Shown here: one piece after another, positions 7,421 through 16,730 of the stretch
How positions within the stretch are numbered: the stretch's first letter is position 1
Layout of the letters: each line of letters begins with the position of its first letter
Assembly (NCBI GenBank): GCA_036388635.1
Contig: DASVRL010000352.1
Span: forward strand, 1 to 64,000
Direction: 5' to 3'
DNA length: 64,000 bases
From: JALZHR01 sp036388635
GTDB taxonomy: Bacteria; Acidobacteriota; Blastocatellia; Pyrinomonadales; Pyrinomonadaceae
Notes under the pieces: model-generated
What the model was told of the DNA's origin: nothing
What the model saw: the letters and a program-made list of their open reading frames with translations, nothing else
Database searches by the model: none
Made by a program: the position numbers and the translations under genes

Positions 7421-9229
7421 CTATTGACCGCAGGCAAATTCCAGCGTCGAAGCGGCGTTGGCAATGCGCCAGCCGCTCTCGGTTTTGACCAGATGAAAGG
7501 AATTGACGCCGCAATGCGAAAATTTATCGCCGACGTGAAAAGTGTAGCGTCCGGTGACGAGCGCGAAATCGCCGTTGATTTTCACATCTTTTTCCGGCAT
7601 TTTTTCGATGAATTCCGCACCTTTCGCTTCCGAAATCATTTTGGCGAAAGCCTCGGCTGTAAAAACGCGCGTTTTGGAAATTCCCTCGCCGCTGCGCGGT
7701 TTATCGACGGCGACGAGCTGACCTTCCGCCGTAAAAAGCGCGCGAATCGCTTCAAAGTTTTTCGCCCGCATCGCTTCAAAAAGCTTGTCGGCGACGGCTG
7801 CCGCTTCCTGCTGCGGCGTCGGTTTTTGGATAAAAGAGCCGGAAATTCGCGGCGCGATTTCGTCGAGCCATTTGTTCATTTCGTCCTGCGTGTAATATTT
7901 CCCTTTCAGCATCACGCCCGCTCGCCGTTCCGTATTGGAAATATTTTCCAGCGGGTTGGCATCGAGCAAAACCAAATCGGCGCGCCTGCCTTTTTCAATC
8001 GTGCCGACCTTTTCGAGCGTTCCGAAAAACATCGACGGATTTTTCGTCGCCGCTTCCAGCGCGGCGTAATTCGACAGACCGGCATCCTGCAGAGCCTTCA
8101 TTTCGCGGTGCATCGTAAAGCCGTAAAGCCACAAAAATTCGGGCGTGTCCGAGCCGGTCATCAGCTTGCCGCCCGCGTCGTAAATCGCTTTGATGATTTT
8201 GTTTCTGATTTCGACCCAGCGGGCGCGTTTTTCATACGAGACCTGATTGATAAACCGGCTGCGCTTGTAAAAATTCAAAAAACCGTCCTGCACCGCTTTC
8301 GGGTAAAAACGAAAATCGGGCTGCGCGCGGATTGATTCTTCGCTGCGCGGCAGACCGAAAGTGTTTTTCATAAAATGCTGCGTCGGGTTCGAAAACGGAT
8401 TCGCCGCGACCGTCTGTCTGGCGACTCCGGCAATCTTTTTCTCGTCGACGTAATCGAGGCTTTCCCAGTTTTTCGGGTCGTAAATGTAAAGGTCGGAAAT
8501 CGAATTTTTATTCGGCGCGCTGTCGGCTAAAACCGCTTCGAGATAGCCGTCGAGATGCTCGATTTGCTGTTTGGCTTTGAAGGCGCGCTGAACGCCGACA
8601 AAGCGGGCGTCGGCGTGACCGACGACGCGGATGTTTTGTTTGGCGGCTTCGTCGACGGCGGCTTCGTAAACTTCCGACTTGATAAAGGTCGTGATTTTGA
8701 TGAAATCGTAACCCGCCGCTTTCGATTTTCTGACTGCCTCGCGCGCTTCGTCCGGCGTATTGACGACAAAATTATTTCCCTGCTCTTTCCCGGTCAGATG
8801 CGGGCTTGCCGAATAAATCGTCGGCGCAATGATTTCGCCTTTCGCCGATTTTGCTCTTAAAATCAACTGTTCCGGCGTGCCGATCATAAAGCGAATCGTC
8901 GTCACGCCGTTGGCGACCATCACGCGCAGCTCGTCTTCGGCAATCGAATCGGGATAATCTTCGCCGTCCGAAAGCAGGTGCGTGTGCATATCGACCAAAC
9001 CGGGAATCAGATATTTCCCGCGTCCGTCGATAACCTGCGCGCCCGCCGGAATTTTTGCATTTTTGCCGATTTCGGCGATGACGCCGTCGCGGACAATCAC
9101 CGTTTGATTTTGCAAAACGCGCTCTTTGTCCATCGGAATCACGTTCACGCCGACAAAGGCTGTCGTTTGCGCTCGTATTGCTATAAAACTGAATAAAACC
9201 AGAATAAAAACAAATAATAGATTTTTCAT
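7421..9229 (-). CDS. Exported amidohydrolase fused to a DUF4440/SnoaL-like domain
   Basis: The signal peptide (1-20) is followed by an imidazolonepropionase/prolidase-type amidohydrolase (about 22-455). Metal ligands are visible: H82 and H84 in VDMHTH, H205 in GHAD, H225 in EHLDG and the Asp of TGSDTPE near 375. Residues about 475-600 form an NTF2-like cone domain (FEAMRAKNFEAIRALFTAEG; SHCGVNSFHLV) closely similar to the stand-alone protein at 12285-12797. Members of this amidohydrolase group cleave dipeptides or cyclic amides; the substrate here is unknown. The ATG at 9229 follows AGGAG. Operonic with the propeller gene downstream and serine hydrolase upstream. Confidence 0.88.
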   Translation of the reverse strand: MKNLLFVFILVLFSFIAIRAQTTAFVGVNVIPMDKERVLQNQTVIVRDGVIAEIGKNAKIPAGAQVIDGRGKYLIPGLVDMHTHLLSDGEDYPDSIAEDELRVMVANGVTTIRFMIGTPEQLILRAKSAKGEIIAPTIYSASPHLTGKEQGNNFVVNTPDEAREAVRKSKAAGYDFIKITTFIKSEVYEAAVDEAAKQNIRVVGHADARFVGVQRAFKAKQQIEHLDGYLEAVLADSAPNKNSISDLYIYDPKNWESLDYVDEKKIAGVARQTVAANPFSNPTQHFMKNTFGLPRSEESIRAQPDFRFYPKAVQDGFLNFYKRSRFINQVSYEKRARWVEIRNKIIKAIYDAGGKLMTGSDTPEFLWLYGFTMHREMKALQDAGLSNYAALEAATKNPSMFFGTLEKVGTIEKGRRADLVLLDANPLENISNTERRAGVMLKGKYYTQDEMNKWLDEIAPRISGSFIQKPTPQQEAAAVADKLFEAMRAKNFEAIRALFTAEGQLVAVDKPRSGEGISKTRVFTAEAFAKMISEAKGAEFIEKMPEKDVKINGDFALVTGRYTFHVGDKFSHCGVNSFHLVKTESGWRIANAASTLEFACGQ

Positions 9230-9269
9230 TTAACAATTTCTCCTGAAGACAAAACCAATAATTTTCGCC

Positions 9270-10550
9270 TTATTGCTTAACCCAGACCGATTCAAAACCG
9301 GGCGAAACCCACTTTATCTCCTTAATTTTTCCCGCGCCGTCGCGCACGAAAGTCACGTCGCCGAAAAATTTATATTCAAAGAAACGGTCAACGCCGGTCG
9401 GATAAAGCTTTATATCTCCGGCTTGGAGAATGCCGTTTTTGACTGTCAATTCGGTTGCGCCGAAGTTCTGGCTGGCATAGCGACCGACGTATTCCGCCAG
9501 ATTTGCGTTCGGATTCGAGATGATTTTAGGATTTGCCGCAGTCGCCAGCGCGACTTGTTTGCCGTCCAGAATCGCTTCGACGTCGCGCTGAATCAAATCG
9601 AACGCACCGGAGCCTAAATTGGAAACAATCACGTAGCCCCATTTTTTATCGCGGTTGATTTTTAAAAACGAGCGATGCCCGTTGGTGCTGCCGCTCGCCG
9701 CGATTTCGTTGCTGGTGACGGCGTTTATTTTCGCCGTTTCGCCGTATTTTCCGTCTAAAACAGCTTCGCCGAATTTATAAACGTCTCTGGCGGTGCTGTA
9801 AACCGAGCCTGCGCCGACAAGAAACGAATAATCTTTGAGCGGCGCGTTAAGCACGCCTCTGGCGTCGAGCATATAATCCTGCGAGCGTCGCTCCATCACC
9901 GTTTCGCTGTGAAAATCAACCGAATCGCGCATTTCGGCGGGACTGAAAACGTATTCCTGCAAAAGCTGCGCGTAAGATTTACCGGAAGCGATTTCCAGAA
10001 CTCTGGCTAAAACCGCGTAGCCGCCGGAGCTGTAAAGCCTCTGCGCGCCGGGTTCGAAAGCGAGCTTCGCCTGTTTGACCTTTTCGACAAACTCCGCCGA
10101 CGTGTAAGGAATCGTTTCTTCTTCCGGCTTCATCACGCGGTGCAGAATGCCCGAGCGATGTGTGCGGAGCATTTGAATCGTAATTTTGTCGCCGCTCGGA
10201 AAATCCGGAATGTATTTATTGAGCTTATCTTCGGGCGCGATTTTCTTTTCTTCAATCAAGCGCGAGAGAATCACGCCCGTCATCGGTTTGGTGATGGAAG
10301 CAATCCCGAATCTGGTATTTAATTGATTCGGGATCTTAAAATCCGCATTTGCCAGCCCAAACGCTTTTTCATAAACGATCTTGCCGTCCTGCGCGATTAA
10401 CACGACGCCCCAGAATTGATTCGCGGCGGCAAACGGTTTTAGATAAGCGTCAATCTCCTGAGCTTTGGAAGATTGCCCGAAAACCGACTGTGAAAATAAA
10501 ACCAGGCTCAGCAGAAAAAAATAGGCGGCAATCGTTTTTAGCTTTTTCAT
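9270..10550 (-). CDS. Exported serine hydrolase (beta-lactamase/esterase fold)
   Basis: The signal peptide (1-25) precedes a class C beta-lactamase-like hydrolase. S85-x-x-K88 in SITK is the catalytic pair. The Tyr motif reads Y173-S-S rather than the usual YxN, and the third motif is degenerate (GHRSF). About 75 C-terminal residues form a small beta-domain typical of this exported family (AEYVGRYASQ onward). Deviations in motifs two and three suggest esterase or peptidase activity rather than beta-lactam hydrolysis. The ATG at 10550 has GAGGAAA upstream and lies 11 bases after the stop of the next amidohydrolase, so the two are co-transcribed. Confidence 0.87.
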   Translation of the reverse strand: MKKLKTIAAYFFLLSLVLFSQSVFGQSSKAQEIDAYLKPFAAANQFWGVVLIAQDGKIVYEKAFGLANADFKIPNQLNTRFGIASITKPMTGVILSRLIEEKKIAPEDKLNKYIPDFPSGDKITIQMLRTHRSGILHRVMKPEEETIPYTSAEFVEKVKQAKLAFEPGAQRLYSSGGYAVLARVLEIASGKSYAQLLQEYVFSPAEMRDSVDFHSETVMERRSQDYMLDARGVLNAPLKDYSFLVGAGSVYSTARDVYKFGEAVLDGKYGETAKINAVTSNEIAASGSTNGHRSFLKINRDKKWGYVIVSNLGSGAFDLIQRDVEAILDGKQVALATAANPKIISNPNANLAEYVGRYASQNFGATELTVKNGILQAGDIKLYPTGVDRFFEYKFFGDVTFVRDGAGKIKEIKWVSPGFESVWVKQ

Positions 10551-10561
10551 TTTCTTTTCCT

Positions 10562-12010
10562 CTAACTTAAAATCCAGCCGTATTGCGTATTCGACGGCTG
10601 CGCTCCGGCGGCGCGATATTTTTCCTTGAGCTTCGTCATATAATCCGACGGAATCGCATTCATTTTCGCTTTCACGTCAACGCCGTAAACTTTCGCCGAA
10701 TTCAAGCCCAGAATTTTTGCTTTGACGGCGTCGGTCAGCGGTTTGAATTTGAAACGCTTCACAAAATCGTCGGGCATTTGCAGGCGGCGAAACGCCTCGA
10801 TTTGCCATTGCGGGCTGCCCCACCAAATCGAATCCGTGCCCCACAAAACGTGGTCTTCGCCGAAAGCGTCAAGCATCAGCCCGAGCATAAAAGCGCACAA
10901 AACGGGCTGCGTTATCACCGTCATTCCGAACGTCGTGCCCAAATCCATATAAACATTCGTCATTTTCGGATTGCGTTTGCGCATCGCGCACAAATCCGAA
11001 ACCCACGGAACGTTTGTCCTGGTTTTAAAATTGTCCTGCACGGCTTCCATCGCGTCGCGAACGCCTTTAAAACCGGCGTGATAAATCAGAAAATTCAAAT
11101 CCGGAAAATCACGCGCCGCCTTTTCGACGTCTTTCGGGCTGGAATGTTCCAAATCCCAGCCGGGCAGCGGCAAGCCTTTGTGAACGCAGATGTTTTTAAT
11201 GCCGATTTTGCGCGAGTATTCGTAAGCCGGATAAGCGATTTTTTCGTCGTCCATCCACCAGCCGACGCTGCCGTCGGCGAGCGGCTGACCGGGATAACCT
11301 TTCCACGCTTCGACTTTCATTTTCTCGAACTGCCGGTGCATCGCTTCCATATCCTGTTTGCCCAAATCGGGCGAGAAAAGCCCGTGCGCGATGATGCGGC
11401 GCGATTTCGCCAAGCCGTTAATCTCGGCGCGAGTCTCAATCATTTCGGCGGGCGGCAGCACGTTTTCGGCGTCCGTTTTCGCCGGCAGCCCGGTGATGAC
11501 CGCCATGACGGTGTCGCTGTCGAGAAACATTTCCTTAATGTAATTCGCTAAGTATAGGTCCTCCCATTTGTGCTCCTTGTCCTGTAAAGCCTTGTTGCCC
11601 CAAGCCGCGCCCGCTTCGCGATAACGCAAAAGATTCGGCGTTTGAATTATTTTTTTCGCGGCGACGTGATGCGTGTGAATGTCGAAGATAAATTGATTTT
11701 TCGGCAATTTTTCGTCCGTCGCCGCAGGCTCGAACAATTCGCTTTCGTCAACGTCGAAAAACCGTCCGAAAACCGAATTCATCGCCAGAAAAGCCGCCGC
11801 CATTCCGCCCGATGCAGCGAGAAACCGGCGACGGCTGATGTCCAGCCGCTTTGAAGCGTCCGACGCGATTTCAATCAGTCGCTGCTCGACCTGTTTTTGC
11901 TCGACGGTTTGCGCGGGCGGCGCAAATTCCTCGTTGGAAACTATCTGCGTCGGAAGCGGCAGATTTTTATCGTCGACGTCGCATTTCTGAATCCATTTTC
12001 TTCGCTTCAT
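10562..12010 (-). CDS. Tat-exported amidohydrolase_2 family metal-dependent hydrolase
   Basis: A twin-arginine signal SRRRFLAASGG sits unusually far from the N-terminus (about residues 59-69), before a TIM-barrel hydrolase of the amidohydrolase_2/ACMS decarboxylase type. Visible metal-site elements are IHTHH near 109, the IYHAG strand, and the terminal Asp of LWGTDSIWW. Tat export fits a metal-loaded enzyme. The start is uncertain: ATG 12010 (chosen) or an in-frame GTG at 12034; neither has a strong Shine-Dalgarno. It heads the tight 10562-10550 gene pair. The substrate is not predictable. Confidence 0.85.
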   Translation of the reverse strand: MKRRKWIQKCDVDDKNLPLPTQIVSNEEFAPPAQTVEQKQVEQRLIEIASDASKRLDISRRRFLAASGGMAAAFLAMNSVFGRFFDVDESELFEPAATDEKLPKNQFIFDIHTHHVAAKKIIQTPNLLRYREAGAAWGNKALQDKEHKWEDLYLANYIKEMFLDSDTVMAVITGLPAKTDAENVLPPAEMIETRAEINGLAKSRRIIAHGLFSPDLGKQDMEAMHRQFEKMKVEAWKGYPGQPLADGSVGWWMDDEKIAYPAYEYSRKIGIKNICVHKGLPLPGWDLEHSSPKDVEKAARDFPDLNFLIYHAGFKGVRDAMEAVQDNFKTRTNVPWVSDLCAMRKRNPKMTNVYMDLGTTFGMTVITQPVLCAFMLGLMLDAFGEDHVLWGTDSIWWGSPQWQIEAFRRLQMPDDFVKRFKFKPLTDAVKAKILGLNSAKVYGVDVKAKMNAIPSDYMTKLKEKYRAAGAQPSNTQYGWILS

Positions 12011-12095
12011 ATCCAATCCGTATAAAACACTCACTGCGCGCTTTACGTCTTAAACTTTGCGAGCTTTGCCGTTAAAAAATTTCCTGACGCATAAA

Positions 12096-12239
12096 TTAAA
12101 AATCTCTCAGCCTGAGTTGAAGAAAATCCGTTTTCACCGCAAAGCCTGCGCGTTTGTAAAAGGCGGTCGAATCTTCGCTCGGAGAAACAATCAAAATTTC
12201 AAAATTCTGCGCGCTTGCCCAGATGTTTAACCGCTCTTA
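12096..12239 (-). pseudogene. C-terminal remnant of a GNAT acetyltransferase
   Basis: The minus-strand frame ending at the TAA at 12096 encodes about 46 residues typical of a GNAT C-terminus: WASAQNFEILIV, then VSPSEDSTAFYKRAGFAVK. It is cut upstream by an in-frame stop at 12237-12239 and no N-terminal GNAT half is found. It lies in the gap between two exported-protein genes and appears to be decayed. Confidence 0.6.
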
Positions 12240-12284
12240 TTCAAATGCAAGTCCGAAGAACCGTCCGCGCTCGCCCGAAAGCGA

Positions 12285-12797
12285 TTACTGTTTGGTCGTC
12301 GTTGTCGTCGGCGCTGCGACTTTCATCGCCTTTTCCTGTTCGGTGCAGCCCTGCGGTTCAATCGTCGTCGAAGCGTTGGCAATGCGCCAGCCCGCGTCGG
12401 TGCGCACCAGGTGAAACGCGTTGACGCCGCAATGCGAGATTTTGCCGTCGATAAAGAAAACGTATCTGCCCCAGACGAGCGCCAAATCGCCGTAGATTTT
12501 CGTCTCCGGCGCATACATTTCTTCCTTCAGCTCGTTTTTCTTTTCGGCGAAGTTTTTGGAAAACGCTTCGGCGGGAAAACTTCTGATGACGGATTTTCCT
12601 TCCTTGTTTTTAATCGCCGCCGCCAGCTGGGCTTCGGGCGTATGAAGCGCGACGATTCCTGCCGGATTGTGCGCCGCCATTTCCGCAAACAATTTATTGA
12701 CGACGGCTAGAGCGTCTTTTGAATCGTCGGCTTTCTGCGCGAAAGCCGAGACCGAGAAAATAGCGATAATCGAAAAGATAAGTGTTAGTTTTTTCAT
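12285..12797 (-). CDS. Exported DUF4440/SnoaL-like (NTF2-fold) protein
   Basis: A signal peptide (MKKLTLIF... cut near residue 21 at AFAQ) is followed by a single NTF2-like domain of about 140 residues. It is a paralogue of the C-terminal domain of the amidohydrolase at 7421-9229: both carry ISHCGVNAFHLVRT- or SHCGVNSFHLVKT-type cores and a WRIAN strand. No catalytic residues are evident; such domains bind small ligands or act as accessory modules. ATG 12797 was preferred over 12809 because AAGGA is too close to the latter. Confidence 0.8.
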   Translation of the reverse strand: MKKLTLIFSIIAIFSVSAFAQKADDSKDALAVVNKLFAEMAAHNPAGIVALHTPEAQLAAAIKNKEGKSVIRSFPAEAFSKNFAEKKNELKEEMYAPETKIYGDLALVWGRYVFFIDGKISHCGVNAFHLVRTDAGWRIANASTTIEPQGCTEQEKAMKVAAPTTTTTKQ

Positions 12798-12828
12798 TTT
12801 GTAATTCATCCTTTTTAATATTTTTTCA

Positions 12829-12913
12829 GCCCGCGAAAACTGCGAAAAGCGCGAAAAACAAATCAGATGTCTTTGTTTTTATTTTTGTGTTTTTTCGCGT
12901 GTTTCGCGCGGGC
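12829..12913. repeat. Low-complexity inverted repeat, unit like GCGAAAA
   Basis: The left arm GCCCGCGAAAACTGCGAAAA runs on with a further GCGCGAAAAAC; the right arm ends GTTTCGCGCGGGC. The same outer arm GCCCGCGAAAAC recurs at 15442. It separates two minus-strand genes. Confidence 0.8.
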
Positions 12914-12921
12914 AAATTCTT

Positions 12922-13482
12922 TTACGGTAAAAATTCTTTCGGAATCGGGTTGTTCGGGCGCTCTTCTTCCCAGGCGACCGCCGAAATCCACCAGCGTTTG
13001 CCGTCGAAAAACATCTGGATGCTGTTCAGCCCGCGCCCGCTTATTTTCTGTTTGCCGGAAGTCGAAAATTCGTAGCTGCTGAAAACCTGCGCCATATTGC
13101 CGAATTTTCGGACGACGCGCTTGATTTCTTTTTCGACAAAACCGGCTTTGACAAAAAAATCGTTTGAGCCTTCGACGTACTGCTGGTGATTCATCACGTC
13201 GGCGACGATTTTGCCGTTGCGCTCGCTCATCCCGATAAAGCGCACGTCGGCGATATATAAAGTTTTGTCGCGCGACCACTGGCGCGGCACGCCGACGCCG
13301 CCGGAAATCACTTCGTAAAACGCCTTGACGATGCCGTCAATCGAGCCGACGTCTTCGGCTTTCGGTTCGACGACGAGAATTTCCACCGCTTTTTTCGGCG
13401 GCGTATTTTGCGCGAAAGCCGAAGCTGCGCCGATTGATAAAACAATCACTGCAATCAGAAACAATCTGCTTAAATTATTCAT
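12922..13482 (-). CDS. Exported NTF2-like protein of unknown function
   Basis: The start was placed at ATG 13482, giving MNNLSRLFLIAVIVLSIG and a clear signal peptide cut at AFAQ. The 186-residue product has an alpha+beta cone fold pattern: VKAFYEVISGG helix, RNGKIVADVMNHQQ strand, then SGRGLNSIQMFFDG and RWWISAVAW near the C-terminus, as in nuclear-transport-factor-2-like proteins. It is related in style, though not closely, to the DUF4440 gene next to it. No catalytic assignment is possible. Flanked on both sides by hairpin repeats, so probably its own transcript. Confidence 0.72.
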   Translation of the reverse strand: MNNLSRLFLIAVIVLSIGAASAFAQNTPPKKAVEILVVEPKAEDVGSIDGIVKAFYEVISGGVGVPRQWSRDKTLYIADVRFIGMSERNGKIVADVMNHQQYVEGSNDFFVKAGFVEKEIKRVVRKFGNMAQVFSSYEFSTSGKQKISGRGLNSIQMFFDGKRWWISAVAWEEERPNNPIPKEFLP

Positions 13483-13496
13483 AATCGGAAAAAGGC

Positions 13497-13574
13497 GAAA
13501 CCACGAAATGAACACGTATTATTGCAGATAGAGGAGTAAATTATCTGTATTTATCTGTCTCAATCCGTGGTTTC
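13497..13574. repeat. Inverted repeat with GAAACCACG arms
   Basis: GAAACCACG (13497-13505) pairs perfectly with CGTGGTTTC (13566-13574). Inside lie CAGATA and the TATCTGTATTTATCTGTC series, again short repeated units. Confidence 0.7.
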
Positions 13575-13578
13575 TTTT

Positions 13579-13740
13579 TTAAGAACAGGAAACCGGTTTC
13601 GTCGGAAGATAAAGCGGAATCGAAATCCCGATTATCTCAGGCAATCCCAGAAATCGGCGTTCCATCTTCTTAAACCGTTTATACTGCGGGCAACTTAAAA
13701 TCGTTTGCGCGCCTGCCCCGCGGGCGCGCCTTCTGCCTCG
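13579..13740 (-). other. Unassigned short open frame, possible gene remnant
   Basis: An open minus-strand frame ends at the TAA at 13579 and encodes a peptide containing QYKRFKKMERRFLGLPEIIG and a hydrophobic, Pro-rich tail. It has no convincing start or ribosome site. Near 13708-13730 a 19-base stretch (GCAGGCGCGCAAA-like) repeats the end of the M28 gene with one mismatch and one insertion. Probably a decayed gene end. Confidence 0.25.
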
Positions 13741-13750
13741 TTATCGGCGG

Positions 13751-15406
13751 TTAATTTCGCGCCTGCACCGCGAGCGGTTTATCGACTTTCGGGCGCGCCG
13801 GGCGATTTGCCAGCTCCCAGCCGGTCGCAAAAATCGTCCGCGAAATTTTTTCCATCTGCTCGAAATCGATTTTCTCTACCGAATCCGACGGCTGGTGATA
13901 ATCTTCGTGGTCGCCGTCCATATAGAAAATGATGGGAATGCCCTTTTTCGCGTAATTGTAATGGTCGGAGCGATAGAAAAACTGCTGCGGGTCTTTCGGG
14001 TCGTCGTAGCGATAATTAAAATTCATTTTTAAAAACGCGTTATTGGTCGCCTCGCTGATTTCGCCGAGTTCGGTGCTCATCATTTTCGAGCCGATCAGAT
14101 AAACTTCGCCCTGTTTGGTCAGTTCCTTGTTGCGCGGTTTGACTTCCTCGTTGAGCTTTTGCGCGCGCCCGATCATATCGATATTGAGCTGCGTGATAAT
14201 GGAATTAATCGGCACGGTCGGATTCTCGGCGTAATACTCGCTGCCCCACAAGCCTTTTTCTTCGCCCGCGTGCCAGATGAAAAGTATCGAGCGTTTCGGA
14301 CGCTGCGCGCCTTTCGAAAACGCTTCCGCCATCGCCATCACGGCGACCGTTCCGGAACCGTCGTCGTCGGCGCCGTTCCAGATTTTATCTTCGTTTGCCG
14401 AAAACGGGTTCATCCCGACGTGGTCGTAATGCGCGCCGATGGCGACGTATTCGTTTTTCAAAACCGGGTCGGAGCCTTCCAAAATGCCGACGACGTTTTG
14501 CGAGTGAATATTTTCGGTTTTGACGGCGACGCTCAGATTGATTTTCTTGTTCGGATTCAAAACGAACGCCTCGACCGGCTCGCCCGCGACGGCTTTGTTA
14601 TAAGTATTTCCGGCGGTCGATTTTTCGCCCTGAAACAGCGCGGCGATAAGACGCGGACCGGCGGTGATGGTCGGAATCGTGATTTGCGTCTGCGGCTTGC
14701 CGAATTCGACGCCGCCTTTTTCGGTCTGCGTCCAGCGCGAGCCCTGCCAGTTCGCCAGATTGCCGAAAGTGCCGAAGGCGATGACGGCTTTCGCGCCGTT
14801 TGCCTGCGCGTAGAGCGGCGGCGAAAACCAGTCGTCGCCCGCTTTGCCCTGCAAATCGTTAAACGTCACGCCTTTCGGCAGATTGTTCGTGACGACGACG
14901 ATTTTATCGCGCACGTCGATGCCCTGATACGGGTTGATGTTTTTCGATTTCAAAACCCAGCCGTGACTGGCGTAGACGATATTGCTGCCCGAGATGCTGC
15001 CCGGCGTAAAGTTTGCCAGAAAATCTTCGCCGTAGACGAAAGATTGATTGTTTAATTCCAGCCGGGTGTTCTGCGCGTCGACCTTGACGCGGCGCAGCGG
15101 AAACTTCTGGAAATAGCTGCCGTTGTCGCCGGCGGGCTTGATTCCCCAGCTCTTTAGATGGTCGGCGATATACATGGCGGCGATGTCCAGCCCGCGCGAA
15201 GGCGTGTCGCGTCCTTCAAGCTCGTCCGACGCGATAAATTGGAGGTAATTTCTCAACTGCTGCGCCGTAATGCCGTCCGTGTTGCCGAATTTCGACGCGT
15301 TTGAGTTTGAGTTTGTTTTGCCGCTTTTGGTTTGAGCGACTGCCGATTCGAGCGGCGCGCCCGCCAGAACAAATAAAACTAAAATAAAGGCTAAAAACTT
15401 TTTCAT
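13751..15406 (-). CDS. Exported M28 family zinc aminopeptidase with PA domain
   Basis: M28 peptidases are di-zinc aminopeptidases. The start is ATG 15406, preceded by GAGGA (a GTG four codons upstream overlaps that site). After a signal peptide comes a protease-associated domain (about 130-270) and the peptidase domain with its ligand set: IGAHYDHVG (H, D), NGADDDGSG (bridging D), HAGEEKGLWGSEYY (catalytic E and Zn-binding E), NIDMIGR (D) and the final HQPSDSV His. All catalytic residues are present, so it should be an active secreted aminopeptidase supplying free amino acids. Confidence 0.93.
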   Translation of the reverse strand: MKKFLAFILVLFVLAGAPLESAVAQTKSGKTNSNSNASKFGNTDGITAQQLRNYLQFIASDELEGRDTPSRGLDIAAMYIADHLKSWGIKPAGDNGSYFQKFPLRRVKVDAQNTRLELNNQSFVYGEDFLANFTPGSISGSNIVYASHGWVLKSKNINPYQGIDVRDKIVVVTNNLPKGVTFNDLQGKAGDDWFSPPLYAQANGAKAVIAFGTFGNLANWQGSRWTQTEKGGVEFGKPQTQITIPTITAGPRLIAALFQGEKSTAGNTYNKAVAGEPVEAFVLNPNKKINLSVAVKTENIHSQNVVGILEGSDPVLKNEYVAIGAHYDHVGMNPFSANEDKIWNGADDDGSGTVAVMAMAEAFSKGAQRPKRSILFIWHAGEEKGLWGSEYYAENPTVPINSIITQLNIDMIGRAQKLNEEVKPRNKELTKQGEVYLIGSKMMSTELGEISEATNNAFLKMNFNYRYDDPKDPQQFFYRSDHYNYAKKGIPIIFYMDGDHEDYHQPSDSVEKIDFEQMEKISRTIFATGWELANRPARPKVDKPLAVQARN

Positions 15407-15441
15407 TATTTTCCTCACTAAATATTTTTGCTGAAGCGATT

Positions 15442-15552
15442 GCCCGCGAAAACCCTTGGAAAGACGCTGAATGAATGATGTTTATAAATTAAATTGGTAT
15501 AAATCAGTTAAAAATAAACAGTTTTTTGCGTTTTTCGTGCGCTTTCGCGGGC
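15442..15552. repeat. Inverted repeat with GCCCGCGAAA arms
   Basis: GCCCGCGAAA (15442-15451) pairs with TTTCGCGGGC (15543-15552). The outer arm is shared with the repeat at 12829. The AT-rich interior may hold the M28 promoter. Confidence 0.75.
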
Positions 15553-15593
15553 AATTTTTTACAACCTAAAACGCCGCGCCGGGCGATAATTTT

Positions 15594-16604
15594 TCACATT
15601 CCGCCCAGGGCGACGCCGTCGGGCGCGAGTCCGCTCGCGGCTTTGCCGAGGACTTCGTATTTTTCCAGGTCGATTTTTAAAACAAAATCATTCTCTACGG
15701 CGGAAACGAAAGCCAGTTTGGCGTCTTTCGAGAAAACGATTCCCAGCGGAACGCTTTCGAGCTTAATGCGCCGCGTTTCTTTTCGCGTCGCCGCCTCGAG
15801 CACGATAATCTCTTTCGTGTTCGGCATCGTGGCGAAAACGTATTTTCCGTCGGGCGTGAATTTCACCCGATACGGGCGCTCGCCCAATTTGACTTTTTCC
15901 TTGAATTTATTGGTCGTCGTATCGACGATGTCGATGGCGCCTTCGGCGTTCAGACCGACCCAGACTTCTTTGCCGTCGGGCGAGACGTCAATCGCTTCGG
16001 GCTGTTTGCCGACCGCGATGTGCGTGATTTTCGACGCGGCGGGCGGCACGTTTTGAAACTCGAAAGCCGTCACCGAATCCGAGCCGATATTCGCCGTATA
16101 CATTCGTTTCTGGTCGGGCGTGACGACAATCATGTGAGAGCCGTTTTGTCCGGTTCCCATCAGCCAATCCACACGATTTGTTGCTGGGTCGTAACGCCCG
16201 ATAGTCCGGCTGGTCTCCGACGTGAAATAAATTTTGCCGCCCATTTCGACCAGACCGTGCGGGCGCAGCAGCGGCGTCAAATCGACGCGGCGAATCTCTT
16301 TTTTCGCTTCCAAATCAATCACCGACAGCGAGCTTCCGGGCGTCTGTTGCCCGTAATTGGCGACGAAAGCCGTTTTGCCGTCAGCCGACAGCACGACCTC
16401 GTGCGGGTAATCGCCGGTCGCGACGCTGCCGACGACTTTCATATCTTTCGGGTCGATGATGGTCAAGCTTCCCTTTTCGGTTTTATTGAGCGTGACGAGA
16501 ACGGTTTTCGTCGTCTGCCCGATAACGATAACGTAGTTTCGCCAGACGATGACGATGGAAAACATCAACAAAAACAAAACTTTGAATTTAAATTTACGCG
16601 ACAT
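15594..16604 (-). CDS. Exported YVTN-type beta-propeller protein
   Basis: An uncleaved or cleaved N-terminal hydrophobic segment (about 9-29) leads into seven ~40-residue propeller repeats. Each has the YVTN/lactonase pattern of a 'ViD' strand followed by 'SPDGK' and 'aFVaN' strands (for example VLSADGKTAFVANYG, VTPDQKRMYTANIG, VSPDGKEVWVGL, FTPDGKYVFATM). These exported propellers usually bind ligands or proteins rather than catalyse. Length 336 residues is right for one propeller. Last gene of the exported cluster; separated from its neighbours by hairpin repeats on both sides. Confidence 0.85.
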   Translation of the reverse strand: MSRKFKFKVLFLLMFSIVIVWRNYVIVIGQTTKTVLVTLNKTEKGSLTIIDPKDMKVVGSVATGDYPHEVVLSADGKTAFVANYGQQTPGSSLSVIDLEAKKEIRRVDLTPLLRPHGLVEMGGKIYFTSETSRTIGRYDPATNRVDWLMGTGQNGSHMIVVTPDQKRMYTANIGSDSVTAFEFQNVPPAASKITHIAVGKQPEAIDVSPDGKEVWVGLNAEGAIDIVDTTTNKFKEKVKLGERPYRVKFTPDGKYVFATMPNTKEIIVLEAATRKETRRIKLESVPLGIVFSKDAKLAFVSAVENDFVLKIDLEKYEVLGKAASGLAPDGVALGGM

Positions 16605-16730
16605 AAAGACTCCACTAGCCGGAATGAATTAAATGCTGGCGGAATTTTAACCTTTTATTTACGGGGAAAAACAATTATGTGACGAAGTGAAGAAGACGTG
16701 TGATGAACGGTTCTTAAATTAATATTAAGA

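Noticed and set aside
12096..12239. Intact GNAT acetyltransferase gene
   Set aside because: Only the C-terminal third is in frame; upstream is an in-frame stop, with no N-terminal half in any frame that I could join.
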